64,000 bases of DNA from an uncultured Flavobacteriaceae bacterium (lineage in GTDB: Bacteria > Bacteroidota > Bacteroidia > Flavobacteriales > Flavobacteriaceae), in assembly GCA_947494715.1 (NCBI GenBank), contig CANLWG010000005.1, positions 1 to 64,000 on the forward strand, given 5' to 3'. Position 1 is the stretch's first letter. Every line of letters starts with the position of its first letter. The position numbers and the translations under genes were made by a program. Shown piece by piece: positions 26,650 to 35,260 of the stretch. The notes beneath the pieces were generated by a model, which saw only the letters and a program-made list of their open reading frames with translations, did not search any database and had not been told where the DNA came from.

Positions 26650-27099
26650 ATGAAGTCTAAAGTTAACGAAATAAAAGTGAGCTACAAAGAGCGGATTCCC
26701 GCTTCTTTTTGGCAAAAGATAGTATCCTCACAAGATGCTGCCCAAGTGCTGTTCGAGCATTGGGACAAGGACACCATCGGATTGTATGAATCCTTTAAGG
26801 TCGTATTCCTGAACAACAGCAATAAGGTAAAGGGGGTATACGAGCTGTCCAAAGGGGGCATTACGGGAACACTGGCGGACGTGCGCCTTCTTTTCGGAAT
26901 AGCACTCAAATCTGCAACCTGTGCCGTTCTGCTAAGCCATAATCACCCATCGGGTAAGTTGATGCCGAGTGGTGCGGATAAGGATTTGACCAACAAGTTA
27001 AAGCAAGCAGGAGATATTTTGGATATTAAGGTACTTGACCACCTGATACTAGTACCCAATGGTGACTATTACAGTTTTGCCGATAATGGATTGCTCTAA
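26650..27099 (+). CDS. RadC-family JAB-domain protein
   Basis: A 149-residue protein consisting of the RadC/JAB domain alone, without the helix-hairpin-helix N-terminus. The metal motif is LSHNHPSGKLMPSGADKDLT, and the C-terminus is KVLDHLILVPNGDYYSFAD. Such short RadC copies are a hallmark of Bacteroidota integrative elements, and their exact activity is not established. A good terminator follows. Confidence 0.88.
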   Translation: MKSKVNEIKVSYKERIPASFWQKIVSSQDAAQVLFEHWDKDTIGLYESFKVVFLNNSNKVKGVYELSKGGITGTLADVRLLFGIALKSATCAVLLSHNHPSGKLMPSGADKDLTNKLKQAGDILDIKVLDHLILVPNGDYYSFADNGLL

Positions 27100-27129
27100 A
27101 GAACCATTTAAAACGAAATATCATTTAAG

Positions 27130-27159
27130 AACGGGCGATTTTGGTTGCCCGTTTTTTTT
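27130..27159 (+). terminator. Terminator after radC
   Basis: AACGGGC/GCCCGTT around a short loop, ending in eight T. It closes the ssb-DUF6876-radC unit. Confidence 0.85.
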
Positions 27160-27303
27160 ACCAATTTTTCACTTGAACAAAATACAGGGTTTTTAAAAAA
27201 AGGCTGAACATTCCATAAATCTTTGGTAACTCCCATATTAAAGTCCTCAAATCCCTTTTCAATCCAGACCAACCCGCCTAATTTCAAGGTAGGCTATGAA
27301 ATT

Positions 27304-27365
27304 TCGGTCCCGCTTTGCGGGACGAAAAGGAATAGCAAGAGGGCAACGCGGGTACCCCACGTTGC
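27304..27365 (+). other. Candidate origin of transfer (oriT)
   Basis: Two hairpins lie side by side: GTCCCGC/GCGGGAC around TTT (near 27307-27323), then GCAACG/CGTTGC (27343-27365) directly after the motif AGCAAGAGGG (27334-27343). The second motif and hairpin recur in the remnant mob locus at 59115-59145 (AGCAAGAGGG then GTAACA/TGTTAC), again about 105-120 bp before paired 11-bp boxes and a bfmA gene. Conservation of structure with changed bases, next to relaxase genes, is the classic appearance of an oriT. The nick site is not determined. Confidence 0.55.
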
Positions 27366-27450
27366 GAGTTTGCACTTCTTTTTAAAACGCTGTTCCACAG
27401 CGGTTTAAAGTCGAAGAAGTCGGTACAAAGGCCTTCGGAAAATCAGGGTT

Positions 27451-27503
27451 TTTGCGGCAAATGGCCGCGCAGCCCCCGAAAACAGGCCCGAATTTGCGGC
27501 AAA
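27451..27503 (+). promoter_or_regulatory. Paired TTTGCGGCAAA boxes before bfmA
   Basis: Two copies of the palindrome TTTGCGGCAAA (27451-27461 and 27493-27503) start exactly 42 bp apart and end 20 bp before the ATG of bfmA. The remnant locus has TTTGCGTCAAA twice (59219-59229, 59261-59271), also 42 bp apart and 18 bp before its ATG. They probably bind BfmA or the relaxase as operator or accessory oriT sites. Confidence 0.6.
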
Positions 27504-27523
27504 AAGAATATTACGAGTTAGAA

Positions 27524-28108
27524 ATGGAGTCCAAGATCAGTACGTTCAGCAACATAAGGTTCAAGAAGCCCATCACGGTTCGCTTCCAAAGCTTTTCGCG
27601 CATGTACTTCAAGACCCATTCCGAGGCCCTGGCAGGGATGCTGGACTTTTTTAAGTACAACGAACTTTCCCCATACGACCGCCTGGGGCTTCGGATGGGA
27701 CTCGTCATCGATTACCTAAAAGAACTCAAGACCTTCTTCAACAAGCGGAACAATGCCACCATTGCCATCATACGTGACATGGAAAAGCACGGGGTATTGC
27801 CCACCAAGGCCATGATGGAACTGCTCTTTGAGGGTGGACCAAAAGCACGATCGGAAGCGGAGGAAGATGGGGATTTTCAGTTCCCCGAACTGGACAAGGT
27901 GGACTTCGATGCCGAGTTCCAACTCATCGACGAGCGCAAACTGCGTAGGGATGCGGAACTGCAACTGGCCAAGGCCCAAGAGCGTTTTGGCGAATTGGTA
28001 TTGAAAAAGATCAAAGTGGTCCGCCCCGGTCTGGGCAGACCAAAACTGCAACTGGAGATTTCCCTGGAGGAATACGAAGAATTAAAGGAACATTATAAAA
28101 CCGAATAA
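27524..28108 (+). CDS. BfmA/BtgA-type mobilization protein
   Basis: A 194-residue accessory mobilization protein. Members of this group bind oriT and assist the relaxase. The first 110 residues (ITVRFQSFSRMYFKTHSEALAGMLDFF, then NNATIAIIRDMEK) align well with the shorter protein at 59.3 kb. The C-terminus is charged and probably coiled-coil. The start ATG 27524 (MESKISTFSN) is chosen because it follows the paired boxes at the same distance as in the second locus; a TTG at 27452 would lie inside a box. It ends TAA directly joined to the relaxase ATG. Confidence 0.82.
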   Translation: MESKISTFSNIRFKKPITVRFQSFSRMYFKTHSEALAGMLDFFKYNELSPYDRLGLRMGLVIDYLKELKTFFNKRNNATIAIIRDMEKHGVLPTKAMMELLFEGGPKARSEAEEDGDFQFPELDKVDFDAEFQLIDERKLRRDAELQLAKAQERFGELVLKKIKVVRPGLGRPKLQLEISLEEYEELKEHYKTE

Positions 28109-29134
28109 ATGTACATCACCATCACCCGCCAACATATGGGCAATACCTTTTCCCAGAGCTCGGCAGATTTTGTGGCCTACCTCGAAAAGGAGAACGAAGG
28201 GAGGTCGTCCGACCTCAAAGATCACTTCTTTGACCAAAACCACAACCGGATTGATGCTGAGACGGTCATCAAGGAAATCGATGCCAATACGGACCGGCTC
28301 AAAAAGACCGAACCCAAGTTCTATTCCATCACGATCAACCCCAGCCAACAGGAGCTCCGGGCCCTAAACAACGACCCCGCCCTTTTGCGGCACTATGTGC
28401 GGGAGGTGATGAAGGACTATGCGGCCTCCTTTAACCGAGAAAAACCCGTTTCTGTGGACAGGATAAAGTACTATGCCAAGATCGAGCACCAACGGATCTA
28501 CAAGGGCCGCGATCGGGAAATCCAGGAGAACCGACGTTACACGGCGGAAATCGCCAAGCTCCAAAACGATATTCGAAAAGTGGAACGTGGCGAGTTGCGG
28601 GGCAATATCCGGCAACTGGAAAGGCGCGTCGAAAAATTGCAAAAAGAGATGCCCCACAAGATTGGTGGCAAACCTATCGAGGAGGGGATGCAAAAGCCGG
28701 GCCACCAGATGCACGTCCATATCGTGATGAGCCGCAAGGATGTCACCAACCGCCATAGCCTGTCCCCGGGAAGCAGCTATAAGGCCTCTGAGGCGGATCT
28801 GAACGGCAAGCCCGAAAAACGGGGCTTCCGCCGGGACGAGTTCTTTGAAAAGGCTGAAAAGACCTTTGACCGCACCTTTGGCCACCAACGCAACTATGTG
28901 GAAAGCTACAAGGGCCGTAACCTTTTGGACAAGGACCCTAAGGCATTTTTCGCACAACTGATGAACCTGCCCACCAACGAACGGGCAGCTGCCCTGAAAG
29001 TCTTGGGCAAGGCCGGAGCCAAGATGCCCTTGCCCAATATCCCCAAAAACAAGGTGGAACTGGCCAAAAAGACCCTGGAGCAGCTTAAAAAGGGCATCGA
29101 CATCGCCCAAAAATCAAGTTCCATCGGGGTTTAA
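28109..29134 (+). CDS. DUF5712-type relaxase/mobilization protein
   Basis: A 341-residue protein expected to nick oriT and lead the strand into the recipient. The N-terminus (MYITITRQHMGNTFSQSSADFVAYLEKEN) is typical of the group; a metal-binding histidine cluster HQMHVHIVMSRKD lies near residue 210, after a coiled-coil (150-190). The start codon touches the bfmA stop, indicating translational coupling. A stub of a similar N-terminus is found at 59.7 kb. The relaxase role follows from family and context rather than from a mapped catalytic tyrosine. Confidence 0.82.
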   Translation: MYITITRQHMGNTFSQSSADFVAYLEKENEGRSSDLKDHFFDQNHNRIDAETVIKEIDANTDRLKKTEPKFYSITINPSQQELRALNNDPALLRHYVREVMKDYAASFNREKPVSVDRIKYYAKIEHQRIYKGRDREIQENRRYTAEIAKLQNDIRKVERGELRGNIRQLERRVEKLQKEMPHKIGGKPIEEGMQKPGHQMHVHIVMSRKDVTNRHSLSPGSSYKASEADLNGKPEKRGFRRDEFFEKAEKTFDRTFGHQRNYVESYKGRNLLDKDPKAFFAQLMNLPTNERAAALKVLGKAGAKMPLPNIPKNKVELAKKTLEQLKKGIDIAQKSSSIGV

Positions 29135-29146
29135 ATTGTAGTGATC

Positions 29147-30775
29147 ATGATACTTTCTTTGACATTGCCATTTGAGTTTCCCGACCTGCAGGGCCAAGGG
29201 TGGGTGTATCCACTTTTGTTTGTAGGCATTATAGTTTTGCATTTTCGGTTCCGCTATGCCTTTGGACTATTGGCCCTGCTCTTTTGTGCTATCTGGTGCT
29301 ATTTGGCACTTCAACTTCCTTGGCCCATTACATCCCATATCCTACTCTGGGCCGTATTGCCCGCCCAGTTTCTGAACGGACTTGCATTGTTGGTTGTGGC
29401 TACCTATGGGGAGCGGGAGGGGGTTGATGCCAAATACCGGGCGCGGTTGCGCCACCGGAACGGGGTGCTCACCTTGCAGAACATCCGGCGAGGCGTGTCC
29501 ATTATCGGGTCGGCCGGTAGTGGGAAGACGGAATCCGTGGTCCGTGCACTGTTGCGACATTTCCACAGCCATGGCTTTGCCGGGGTCATCCACGATTACA
29601 AGCATTTTGAGATCACTGAACTGGCATGGCCCCTCTACGAGAAAGAAGGCCTGCCCTTGCACATCGTTTCCTTTGACACCATCCACACCAGGGTGAATCC
29701 CATCGCGCCCCACTACCTGCCCGATGAGGAATCCGTGAACGAAGTGGCGAGGGTACTTATCGAAAACCTATTGGAGCAGCGGGACACCCAGGCCCAGGGC
29801 TCCTCCAAGTTCTTTAATGATGCGGTAGAAGGTTTGTTGGGCGGGATGATCTGGATGTTGCGCACCCATTACAAAACCTGTTGCACCCTGCCCCACTTGA
29901 TTGCGGTCTACCAGTTCCTCTCTCACAAACGCCTCATCCAATGGCTCAGCTCGGACCTGACCGCAAAGGCCATGGCCGATGCCTTTATTGCGGGAAAGGA
30001 ATCCGAACGGCAGACCGCAGGGGTGCTCAGTACCCTGGCCAATGCCCTCAAGAAAATCAGTACCCAACGTATCTTTATGGCACTTTCTGCGGACGAACTG
30101 GATTTGGATATCAATAATCCCGATCATCCCTCGGTGGTCGCCGTGGTCAACCATCCCAAATATGATATTGCCTATTCCCCGGTCATTGCAACACTCTTGC
30201 ATACCATCACCAAGCAGATGGCGGTGCGGGCACGGCACCATTCCTTTATGCTCGTGGAGGAGGCCCCGACCATCCGGCTGCTCAACATGCACCGCATCCC
30301 GGCCACGCTGCGGAGCTATGACATCAGCACCGTCTACGTCATGCAGGACAAGACCCAAAACGATATGATGTACGGCGATAAGGCCAGCCGTGCGATATTG
30401 GCCAACCTCTCCTACCAGTTCTTTGGAAAGGTGAACGACCCAGGCACCGCCATGTACTTTCAAACCTTTTTTGAGCGTGTCAAAAAACCCGTGCAGTCCA
30501 TCAGCAAAGGGCTTGATCCCTTCCGGTCCGACACCCGGATCACCAAAGCGGAACGGGAGGACAGCAAGGTCACCTTTGATGCCTTCTTCCGTTTGAAACA
30601 GGGGGAGTTCTATGCCTTTTCCGATGGGAAGTCCCGGCGTATCCGCTTCCCTGTGCCGCGTCCGGAGCGGGGTTTGCCCAAGCCCAAACATGTCCCGGAT
30701 GACCCGGAGATTGCCCGCAACTTTGAGCGTATCCATAAAGAGGCCCAGGCCCTTTTTAAAAGCGGCCAAAGCTGA
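29147..30775 (+). CDS. VirD4/TraG-like type IV coupling protein
   Basis: A 542-residue inner-membrane ATPase that hands the relaxase-DNA complex to a mating channel. Three or four hydrophobic segments fill the first 95 residues. Walker A GSAGSGKTE is near residue 122 and Walker B FMLVEEAPTIR near 368, followed by a conserved YVMQDKTQND stretch. ATG 29147 is preferred to GTG 29141. It follows the relaxase by 12 bp. With no pore genes in the element, it would plug into a helper's type IV system. Confidence 0.88.
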   Translation: MILSLTLPFEFPDLQGQGWVYPLLFVGIIVLHFRFRYAFGLLALLFCAIWCYLALQLPWPITSHILLWAVLPAQFLNGLALLVVATYGEREGVDAKYRARLRHRNGVLTLQNIRRGVSIIGSAGSGKTESVVRALLRHFHSHGFAGVIHDYKHFEITELAWPLYEKEGLPLHIVSFDTIHTRVNPIAPHYLPDEESVNEVARVLIENLLEQRDTQAQGSSKFFNDAVEGLLGGMIWMLRTHYKTCCTLPHLIAVYQFLSHKRLIQWLSSDLTAKAMADAFIAGKESERQTAGVLSTLANALKKISTQRIFMALSADELDLDINNPDHPSVVAVVNHPKYDIAYSPVIATLLHTITKQMAVRARHHSFMLVEEAPTIRLLNMHRIPATLRSYDISTVYVMQDKTQNDMMYGDKASRAILANLSYQFFGKVNDPGTAMYFQTFFERVKKPVQSISKGLDPFRSDTRITKAEREDSKVTFDAFFRLKQGEFYAFSDGKSRRIRFPVPRPERGLPKPKHVPDDPEIARNFERIHKEAQALFKSGQS

Positions 30776-31087
30776 TGTTCCGGTGTCCAGGGGTACAACG
30801 GGTTTTGTACGTGATTTTCCAAAAATGGTAAAATGATGGGTTGAGACCCCGTGGCGGCCATCAAGGGCCCTTCCCCCTTTGGGCGCAAAGCTGGGAAACC
30901 TTTCGGAAACGCTGCCAGAGGTTTTTTTATCCCATTCCGGAAAAGATCATACCTCCCGTCTTCTATTGCCCCATCCATGTAGGCTTATTCCGAAGGGCGG
31001 TTTCCTGTGGGCATGCGCTGAAAAGGGACCAGCGCCATCCTATGATGGGCACCCCAACACCAAAGTTTCATTTAAAATTTTTCTGTT
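30776..31087 (+). other. Spacer before the ParB-like gene
   Basis: The 312-bp gap has no convincing gene. AAACCT/AGGTTT around a 17-nt loop followed by a T-run (about 30896-30926) could end the mob-coupling transcript. The base composition stays G+C rich like the flanking genes. Confidence 0.4.
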
Positions 31088-32629
31088 ATGGAAACACAAA
31101 CAAAAGCCCGGTTGCGGACCCTGCCCCTGCAGGACATCGCCATCGGCACGTCGAACCCCCGAAAGGTCTTTGATACCGAAGCCCTGAAGGAACTGACCCA
31201 GAGCATCCTGGAAAAGGGCATCCTGCAACCGCTGTTGGTACGGCCCTTCCAAGAAGGGTATCAACTGGTCTGTGGGGAACGCCGATTGAAAGCGGCAACC
31301 CTGGCGAAATTGACCGAGGTACCGGTACAGGTCCGGGAACTCTCTGATGAAGAGGTACTGGAGGTACAGCTGATCGAGAACCTGGAACGGGAGGACGTCC
31401 ACCCACTCCAGGAGGCGGAAACGCTCCAACAGATGTTGGACACTGAAAAATACACCCTGGGTGACCTCGCCTCCAAACTGGCCAAGTCGGAGACCTTTAT
31501 CATCCAACGGCTAAGCTTGGGCCAACTGATCAAAGCCTGGAAAGATGCCTTTCTGAAAGGGCATATCAACCTGGCCAAGGCACTTATCGTAGCACGGCTC
31601 ACCAAGGACAGTCAAAAGGAACTGGCCGAAAACGCCATGGACCATGTGGGCGGTATCAAGTCCAAGGCAGCCCTAGAGCGCTTTATCGACCGACAGATCA
31701 GTCGCAAACTCGAACAAGCCCCCTTTGATATCTGCAATGAAAAACTGGTCAAAAAGGCAGGATCGTGTACCACCTGCAACAAACGCTCCGGTGCCAACGA
31801 AAGGCTCTTTCCCGACATCGAAGCAGATGACCAGTGCTTTGACAAGGCTTGTTACGAACTCAAGGTGCAGGCCCACCTGATGGCGCAGGTCAAGGAAATC
31901 ATCAACGCTGCGGAACCCGTACATTTCATCTACAATCGCTATGCTGATGAGCTGCCCAAGGGTTTGGTGAAACTGCTCGAAAAGCACAACATCAAACTGC
32001 TGGAACAGTACGAGGATTTTGAACTTCATGGCAGTGATGACCAAGCCAAGCAGGGCTTATGGCTAAACGGGTCCGGGAAGGGCCACCCCGAAAAAATCTA
32101 CCTGCCCCAAAGGTCCAAAGGCAAAATGCAGGAGCTCTCCCCGAAAGACCAGATAGAACGTATTGAAGAGCGAGCGACACGGGCCCTAGAACTGGATGCC
32201 GAAAAGGTCCAGAAGCGTATCATCGAATCCCTGGCGGATGCAGAGGAACTGCACCAGTTGGACAAGCTTTCCATACAGCCTGTGGACTCTTTGTTGTTGA
32301 GGCTTTGGCTCTGGAATACCGCCAATTGGGAAGTCCAGGAGCAACTGAGAAAGACCTTCAAATGGAGTTCGGGTGTGTCCAACCAGACCATGCTCCAACG
32401 TTTGGAAAAGTTGACCGATGTTCAGGTGACCCATATGGTAAGACTCACTGTCTTTGCCAAGTGGAAACACAGCCTGCCGACTTTTATCGAGGGCATGGCC
32501 CTCCGCAAGTTGGCTGAAGCGGTTCCATCGGTGCACATTAAGGACATTGAGAAGGAACAGCGACAGGTGGCCCGAAAGCGTATCAAGCGAATCAAGGAGC
32601 GTATCCAAAAGCTCAAGGAACAATGTTGA
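31088..32629 (+). CDS. ParB/RepB/Spo0J-like protein
   Basis: A 513-residue protein with an N-terminal ParB nuclease-like domain (LPLQDIAIGTSNPRKVF, then GYQLVCGERRLKAA near residue 63, IENLEREDVHPLQEAE) and a helix-turn-helix (TLGDLASKLAKSETFIIQRLSL). A large C-terminal region with a possible zinc knuckle (SCTTCNKRS ... CFDKACYE) follows. No ParA partner is nearby, so it probably acts in element maintenance or regulation rather than canonical partitioning. ParB domains of this type can be CTP-dependent clamps. Confidence 0.82.
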   Translation: METQTKARLRTLPLQDIAIGTSNPRKVFDTEALKELTQSILEKGILQPLLVRPFQEGYQLVCGERRLKAATLAKLTEVPVQVRELSDEEVLEVQLIENLEREDVHPLQEAETLQQMLDTEKYTLGDLASKLAKSETFIIQRLSLGQLIKAWKDAFLKGHINLAKALIVARLTKDSQKELAENAMDHVGGIKSKAALERFIDRQISRKLEQAPFDICNEKLVKKAGSCTTCNKRSGANERLFPDIEADDQCFDKACYELKVQAHLMAQVKEIINAAEPVHFIYNRYADELPKGLVKLLEKHNIKLLEQYEDFELHGSDDQAKQGLWLNGSGKGHPEKIYLPQRSKGKMQELSPKDQIERIEERATRALELDAEKVQKRIIESLADAEELHQLDKLSIQPVDSLLLRLWLWNTANWEVQEQLRKTFKWSSGVSNQTMLQRLEKLTDVQVTHMVRLTVFAKWKHSLPTFIEGMALRKLAEAVPSVHIKDIEKEQRQVARKRIKRIKERIQKLKEQC

Positions 32630-32794
32630 GTATCATCAACGGCCCTCGGCAACGGGGGCTTTTAAATTTTAGTTCCATGGAATGGAAAACCACTCTTCGA
32701 AATTTGTTGATAACTAATCGGTTACGGGGAAAATCAGGTTGGTTTTGGTCCAAGTTTCGGCTAATTTTAATGGTCAAGCCAAAATCGATTCACC

Positions 32795-33544
32795 ATGTTT
32801 TTTAATAATGCCCAATGCGACATCTATATCGGGACCGGAGCCGGAAAAAAGCTCATGGAGGAAATGGCCTTGGCCCAGAAATCCGTCAAGATCGTATCCC
32901 CATTTTTATCCACCCCATTAGTGGAGGGTCTGATCAAACTCTACCGAAAAGGAATCCAAGTGGAATTGATCACCACAGTTGATGACCACCAAAAAGATGA
33001 TACCCTTAGAAATCTTATTCGCCAGAACATCCATATCAATGGGAGGGCGCGAAAGCAACAGAAGCGATTGAAAATTGCTGTCTGGGGATGCTATGCCCTA
33101 GTGGGGATGGGTCTGGTGGCTAGCTGGTGGTTCTTTACCCAACAGGCCCTAAGGCCCTTATTGGTTTGCCTGGCCCTGACCACACTGGCTGGACTGGGTG
33201 GATGGTTCTTTCGATTTCTGGTACGGACCAAAAGGGTCTATTCCTATACCTATGAGCCTATCTTTCCCTTAAAGATAGTGCCGCAAACAAACGCTTTTGG
33301 GCAACGTACCACCTATCTCCATAGCAAAATCTATATTATTGATGACCGAATCGCTTATCTGGGATCACTTAATTTTACCCGTAGTGGTACGGAACACAAT
33401 TACGAGACACGGGTGCGCTTGACCGATGCCCTATCCGTGAAAAAGATTGTAGAGGAATTTCGGTATCTGATGGACGAGGCAAGTTTTCCGGAATTCGATG
33501 TTCAGTTATTTGGTAAATCCCATTTCAAGGAAATCATCAATTAA
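32795..33544 (+). CDS. Membrane phospholipase D-like protein
   Basis: A 249-residue protein of the PLD superfamily. The N-terminal part (GTGAGKKLMEEMALAQKSVKIVSPFLS) forms the first half-fold. Two transmembrane helices (about 90-112 and 118-140) interrupt it, and one HKD motif, LHSKIYIIDDRIAYLGSLNFT, follows near residue 175. With a single HKD it would act as a dimer. PLD proteins cleave phosphodiester bonds in lipids or nucleic acids; the membrane insertion makes either possible, and nuclease use in element exclusion or defence is an inference. Confidence 0.75.
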   Translation: MFFNNAQCDIYIGTGAGKKLMEEMALAQKSVKIVSPFLSTPLVEGLIKLYRKGIQVELITTVDDHQKDDTLRNLIRQNIHINGRARKQQKRLKIAVWGCYALVGMGLVASWWFFTQQALRPLLVCLALTTLAGLGGWFFRFLVRTKRVYSYTYEPIFPLKIVPQTNAFGQRTTYLHSKIYIIDDRIAYLGSLNFTRSGTEHNYETRVRLTDALSVKKIVEEFRYLMDEASFPEFDVQLFGKSHFKEIIN

Positions 33545-33573
33545 TAACTCCCAGAATTCAAAATTTACTTTAA

Positions 33574-33996
33574 ATGCTTTTAAACATTAAAGTTCCAGAG
33601 ATTGAAAAATTACGGGCAATATCAATACCTATAAACATCTCTGAACTAGGAACCTCTTGGTCCAAACGTCAGCTGGGCACCTCGAGCAATGCATCGGGTG
33701 TATATGTTCATTTCAACAAGCTTACCATCCTTTATGTAGGTCAAACAACAAGTGGTTCATGGGCTACTTTTGGCGAACGCTTAAGACGGGAGTTTCAGGA
33801 ATCCTCATCGCAGGACAGTGATCTTTTTAGATTACTCCAAAGTCAGCAATCCCCTGTGTATACCGCCTTACTGGATTTAAACTATGTCGATACATTAGTA
33901 TCTGGTGGTCCGAAGGAATTCTCCAAGGAAAGAAAGGCCTTGATACTGGAGCAGGTCCTTATCGCAACCTATGACCCCATAGGGAATAAGAAATAG
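33574..33996 (+). CDS. GIY-YIG nuclease-like protein
   Basis: A 140-residue protein with the layout of a GIY-YIG domain. SGVYVHFN takes the place of GIY, ILYVGQTTSG the place of YIG, the catalytic Arg lies in GERLRREF, and LEQVLIATYDPIGN matches the C-terminal Glu and 'P..N' block. It would be a metal-dependent DNA nickase. It lies 29 bp after the PLD gene and 43 bp before the PIN gene, suggesting one cargo transcript. The assignment is by motif only. Confidence 0.62.
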   Translation: MLLNIKVPEIEKLRAISIPINISELGTSWSKRQLGTSSNASGVYVHFNKLTILYVGQTTSGSWATFGERLRREFQESSSQDSDLFRLLQSQQSPVYTALLDLNYVDTLVSGGPKEFSKERKALILEQVLIATYDPIGNKK

Positions 33997-34039
33997 TAGT
34001 TCAGAATGTCGTATTTTTCGTAGACTAGAAAAGATTTGT

Positions 34040-35080
34040 ATGGATTACGTTTTTATAGATACTTCAATTTTTGAGTCGAACAATTTTATAGAAAGCAAAA
34101 GGATTCAGGAGGTTTTCAGATTGGCAAAGGAGGGTCATATTAAGATTCTTATGCCGGAGGTCACCTACAACGAAATTCTCAGTAGAGCCCGCAAAAATTT
34201 GGAGGAAGCCTTGAAGAGTTTCAATCGCTATCGGAAGGATACCCGTATCCTTAGAAATATAACTTCCTTAAGGGAAAAGTTCGACCCCTTGGAGCAAGAG
34301 GCCTGCTTTTTAGAACTGAAAGCGGCTATCGAGGCTGCGCTTAAAGAGGCCAACATTGAAATTCTTGGATATCCGATACTGGACACCAAAATTATTTTCG
34401 ATAGTTACTTCCAAAATAAAAAACCCTTTGGTGCCGGAATCAAGAAAAGTGAGTTTCCAGATGCCCTTGCCCTCATCTCCGTCGAAGAATGGTGTAAGGC
34501 CCATAATAAGAATTGTACCTTATTTGCGGAGGATCGGGACTTGATTGAATATGAAAGTAAACTTTTGTCACATCGTAATTTCAACGAGTTTCTTGACGAA
34601 AAACTAAAAACGGTGGAAGCCACTGCAAAGCGGACAAAAAGACTGGCAAGGATAGCGCAATTGTATGCGGATAAGTCGGACAACTATATTGCACAAATCA
34701 CCGATTGGTTGAATACACAATTAGATGATGAATCAAAATATTATCATTATATCGATTATTTTGAAATACATGACATGGATGTGCAAGAGGTCTATGTAGA
34801 ACTCTTGGGGTACGAGATTACCAGTGTATCCGATGAGGTCATTTATTTGGAGGCCGAGGCCATTGTACAATATGAAGTAGATATAACCACAGATGACCAA
34901 AATTCGGGGTATTACGATGGGGATGATAAAACCTGGCATTTCTTCGATACAACAAAAGTCAAGATTGAAGAAGAGGAAAACATAAGCGTTACTTTTGAAT
35001 ATACCATCCCTGAAGCAGGTGAAAAATTTGCTGAACTTAAGTTGTTGGACATCAATGATGGAAACGACCTGGACATTTGA
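34040..35080 (+). CDS. PIN-domain (DUF4935-like) protein
   Basis: A 346-residue protein whose first 180 residues have the PIN nuclease pattern: FIDTSIF at the N-terminus, PEVTYNEIL, SEFPDALALISVEEW, and CTLFAEDRDL, supplying the acidic metal-binding residues. The C-terminal 160 residues are an acidic, beta-rich unknown domain. PIN domains are usually RNases. It has no small antitoxin gene beside it, so it is not a standard VapBC pair and a defence role is more plausible. Confidence 0.68.
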   Translation: MDYVFIDTSIFESNNFIESKRIQEVFRLAKEGHIKILMPEVTYNEILSRARKNLEEALKSFNRYRKDTRILRNITSLREKFDPLEQEACFLELKAAIEAALKEANIEILGYPILDTKIIFDSYFQNKKPFGAGIKKSEFPDALALISVEEWCKAHNKNCTLFAEDRDLIEYESKLLSHRNFNEFLDEKLKTVEATAKRTKRLARIAQLYADKSDNYIAQITDWLNTQLDDESKYYHYIDYFEIHDMDVQEVYVELLGYEITSVSDEVIYLEAEAIVQYEVDITTDDQNSGYYDGDDKTWHFFDTTKVKIEEEENISVTFEYTIPEAGEKFAELKLLDINDGNDLDI

Positions 35081-35260
35081 CCCTATATGTTCCAATGCAC
35101 ATTTTGAATCCTTTTGCGAAAGAATGATTTAGGGTCCTTGAAAACGTCGTACACTTCCAAAAATACATATGTGGGGCATTTAATTTTAAAGGACAGTTTA
35201 CCCTGAAACAAGGATAGATTTAACCATAGACCACACAAACTTTATACGATTTGAAATACC

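Noticed and set aside
27304-32672. Long open frames on the strand opposite to the mob, coupling and ParB genes
   Set aside because: They mirror G+C-rich codons of well-recognised genes, lack family signatures, and no promoter-like boxes precede them.
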